A DNA stretch of 6,281 nucleotides, taken from assembly GCA_021851625.1 (NCBI GenBank), contig JAJZCX010000095.1:1-6281 (forward strand), in the 5' to 3' direction. This document shows positions 5,707 through 6,281 of the stretch, in pieces. The position numbers were made by a program, and so were the translations under genes. The stretch's first letter is position 1; every line of letters starts with the position of its first letter. The notes below the pieces were generated by a model that saw nothing but the letters and a program-made list of their open reading frames with translations, was not told the origin of the DNA and searched no databases. The DNA comes from Acidobacteriota bacterium (GTDB taxonomy: Bacteria > Acidobacteriota > Terriglobia > Terriglobales > Acidobacteriaceae).

Positions 5707-6281
5707 TTAAATGCGCTGAAATGCGCGTTGGATGTCTTTCAAAGAATATCGCAATACGATGGGTCGGCCATGCGGGCAACTTGTGGGATGCTCCGTTTTG
5801 GCCAGTTCCGCCAGCAGCCAGTCGATCTTGGCTGGCTCCAGCGGGGTATTGATCTTGATGGCCGCGTGGCAGGCAATCGAGGCCGCAATGCGCGTGCGCA
5901 CCGTCTCCAAATTCTCCGCCTGCTGCTCGCTGTCCGCCTGCTCCAACACCTCGTGGATCATGCGCTCCAGTTCGCGGCCCTCCAAACCTGTGGGCGCGGC
6001 CTTCACGGCCAGCGTGCGCGGACCAAACGGTTCGGCCTCCAGCCCATTGCGCTCCAACTCAGCGGCGATGCTGGCGAATAGCGGCATCTGCTCCGGCTTC
6101 AAATCGATTAGCACCGGCATCAATAGGCGCTGGCGCTGCACCTGCTCCACTTGACGCTCGCGCAGAATTTTTTCAAACAGCACGCGCTCATGCGCCACAT
6201 GCTGGTCGATGATCCACAGCCCCTCGGCATTCACCGCAAGGATAAAGGATTCGCGCAACTGCCCCAACGCGCGCAGCGTCG
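5707..6281 (-). CDS. mutL: DNA mismatch repair protein MutL, C-terminal part (5' end outside window)
   Basis: The frame runs to the right edge, so the N-terminal ATPase part is outside the window; a TTG at 6267 is inside the domain and is not a start. The visible part is about 191 residues and matches the dimerisation/endonuclease domain. In order it shows GQLRESFIL, the metal-binding DQHVAHERVLFE (6207-6172), ACHAAIKIN, CPHGRP and a terminal FQR. These correspond to the five conserved motifs of endonuclease-type MutL: GQ, DQHA(X)2E(X)4E, AC(R/H), CPHGRP and FXR. Such MutL proteins nick the daughter strand themselves, so the host probably lacks the MutH/Dam system. One deviation is Val in place of the Ala of DQHA. 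The stop (TAA, 5709-5707) lies 24 nt before the next gene start, in the same frame. Confidence 0.95.
   Translation of the reverse strand, partial: TLRALGQLRESFILAVNAEGLWIIDQHVAHERVLFEKILRERQVEQVQRQRLLMPVLIDLKPEQMPLFASIAAELERNGLEAEPFGPRTLAVKAAPTGLEGRELERMIHEVLEQADSEQQAENLETVRTRIAASIACHAAIKINTPLEPAKIDWLLAELAKTEHPTSCPHGRPIVLRYSLKDIQRAFQRI

Overview
The window looks like chromosomal DNA from a GC-rich bacterium, most likely an Acidobacteriota member of the Terriglobales type. This rests on gene content and style: B-box/TM2-like membrane proteins in a row with LiaF/DUF4097-type proteins, and a mutL – winged-helix – cmk row. It is a judgement from family knowledge, not a database match. No mobile element, tRNA, rRNA or CRISPR array is visible.

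Layout. Two gene rows converge at about 2594-2666. The left half (+ strand, about 1-2593) holds three tightly packed membrane-protein genes. The first is cut by the left edge; it has a TM2-like hydrophobic region, a proline-rich linker and a LiaF/DUF5668-type hairpin. The second is a 96-residue two-helix protein. The third is a 498-residue protein with three membrane segments and a DUF4097-like beta-solenoid. The first two overlap by ATGA and the next two are 1 nt apart, so they are almost certainly one transcript. All three carry a related membrane hairpin ending in a (S/Y)WPL motif.

The right half (- strand, read from 6281 to 2667) holds, in transcription order, the C-terminal part of mutL (cut by the right edge), a 766-residue protein, and cmk (cytidylate kinase). 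The 766-residue protein has an ordered N-terminal part that resembles AlkZ/YcaQ-related winged-helix proteins, followed by a very long disordered Arg/Gly/Pro/Lys-rich tail with several repeat families. Spacing is 24 nt between mutL and the middle gene, and a 14 nt overlap between the middle gene and cmk, consistent with one operon.

The most unusual content is the 766-residue protein: about 465 residues of RG/FG-rich low-complexity tail, including seven KKFG units, on a putative DNA-binding module next to mismatch repair. The + strand operon is the second point of interest, as a membrane-envelope module built by reuse of one hairpin. Several long open frames opposite or out of phase with the 766-residue gene are shadows of its composition.
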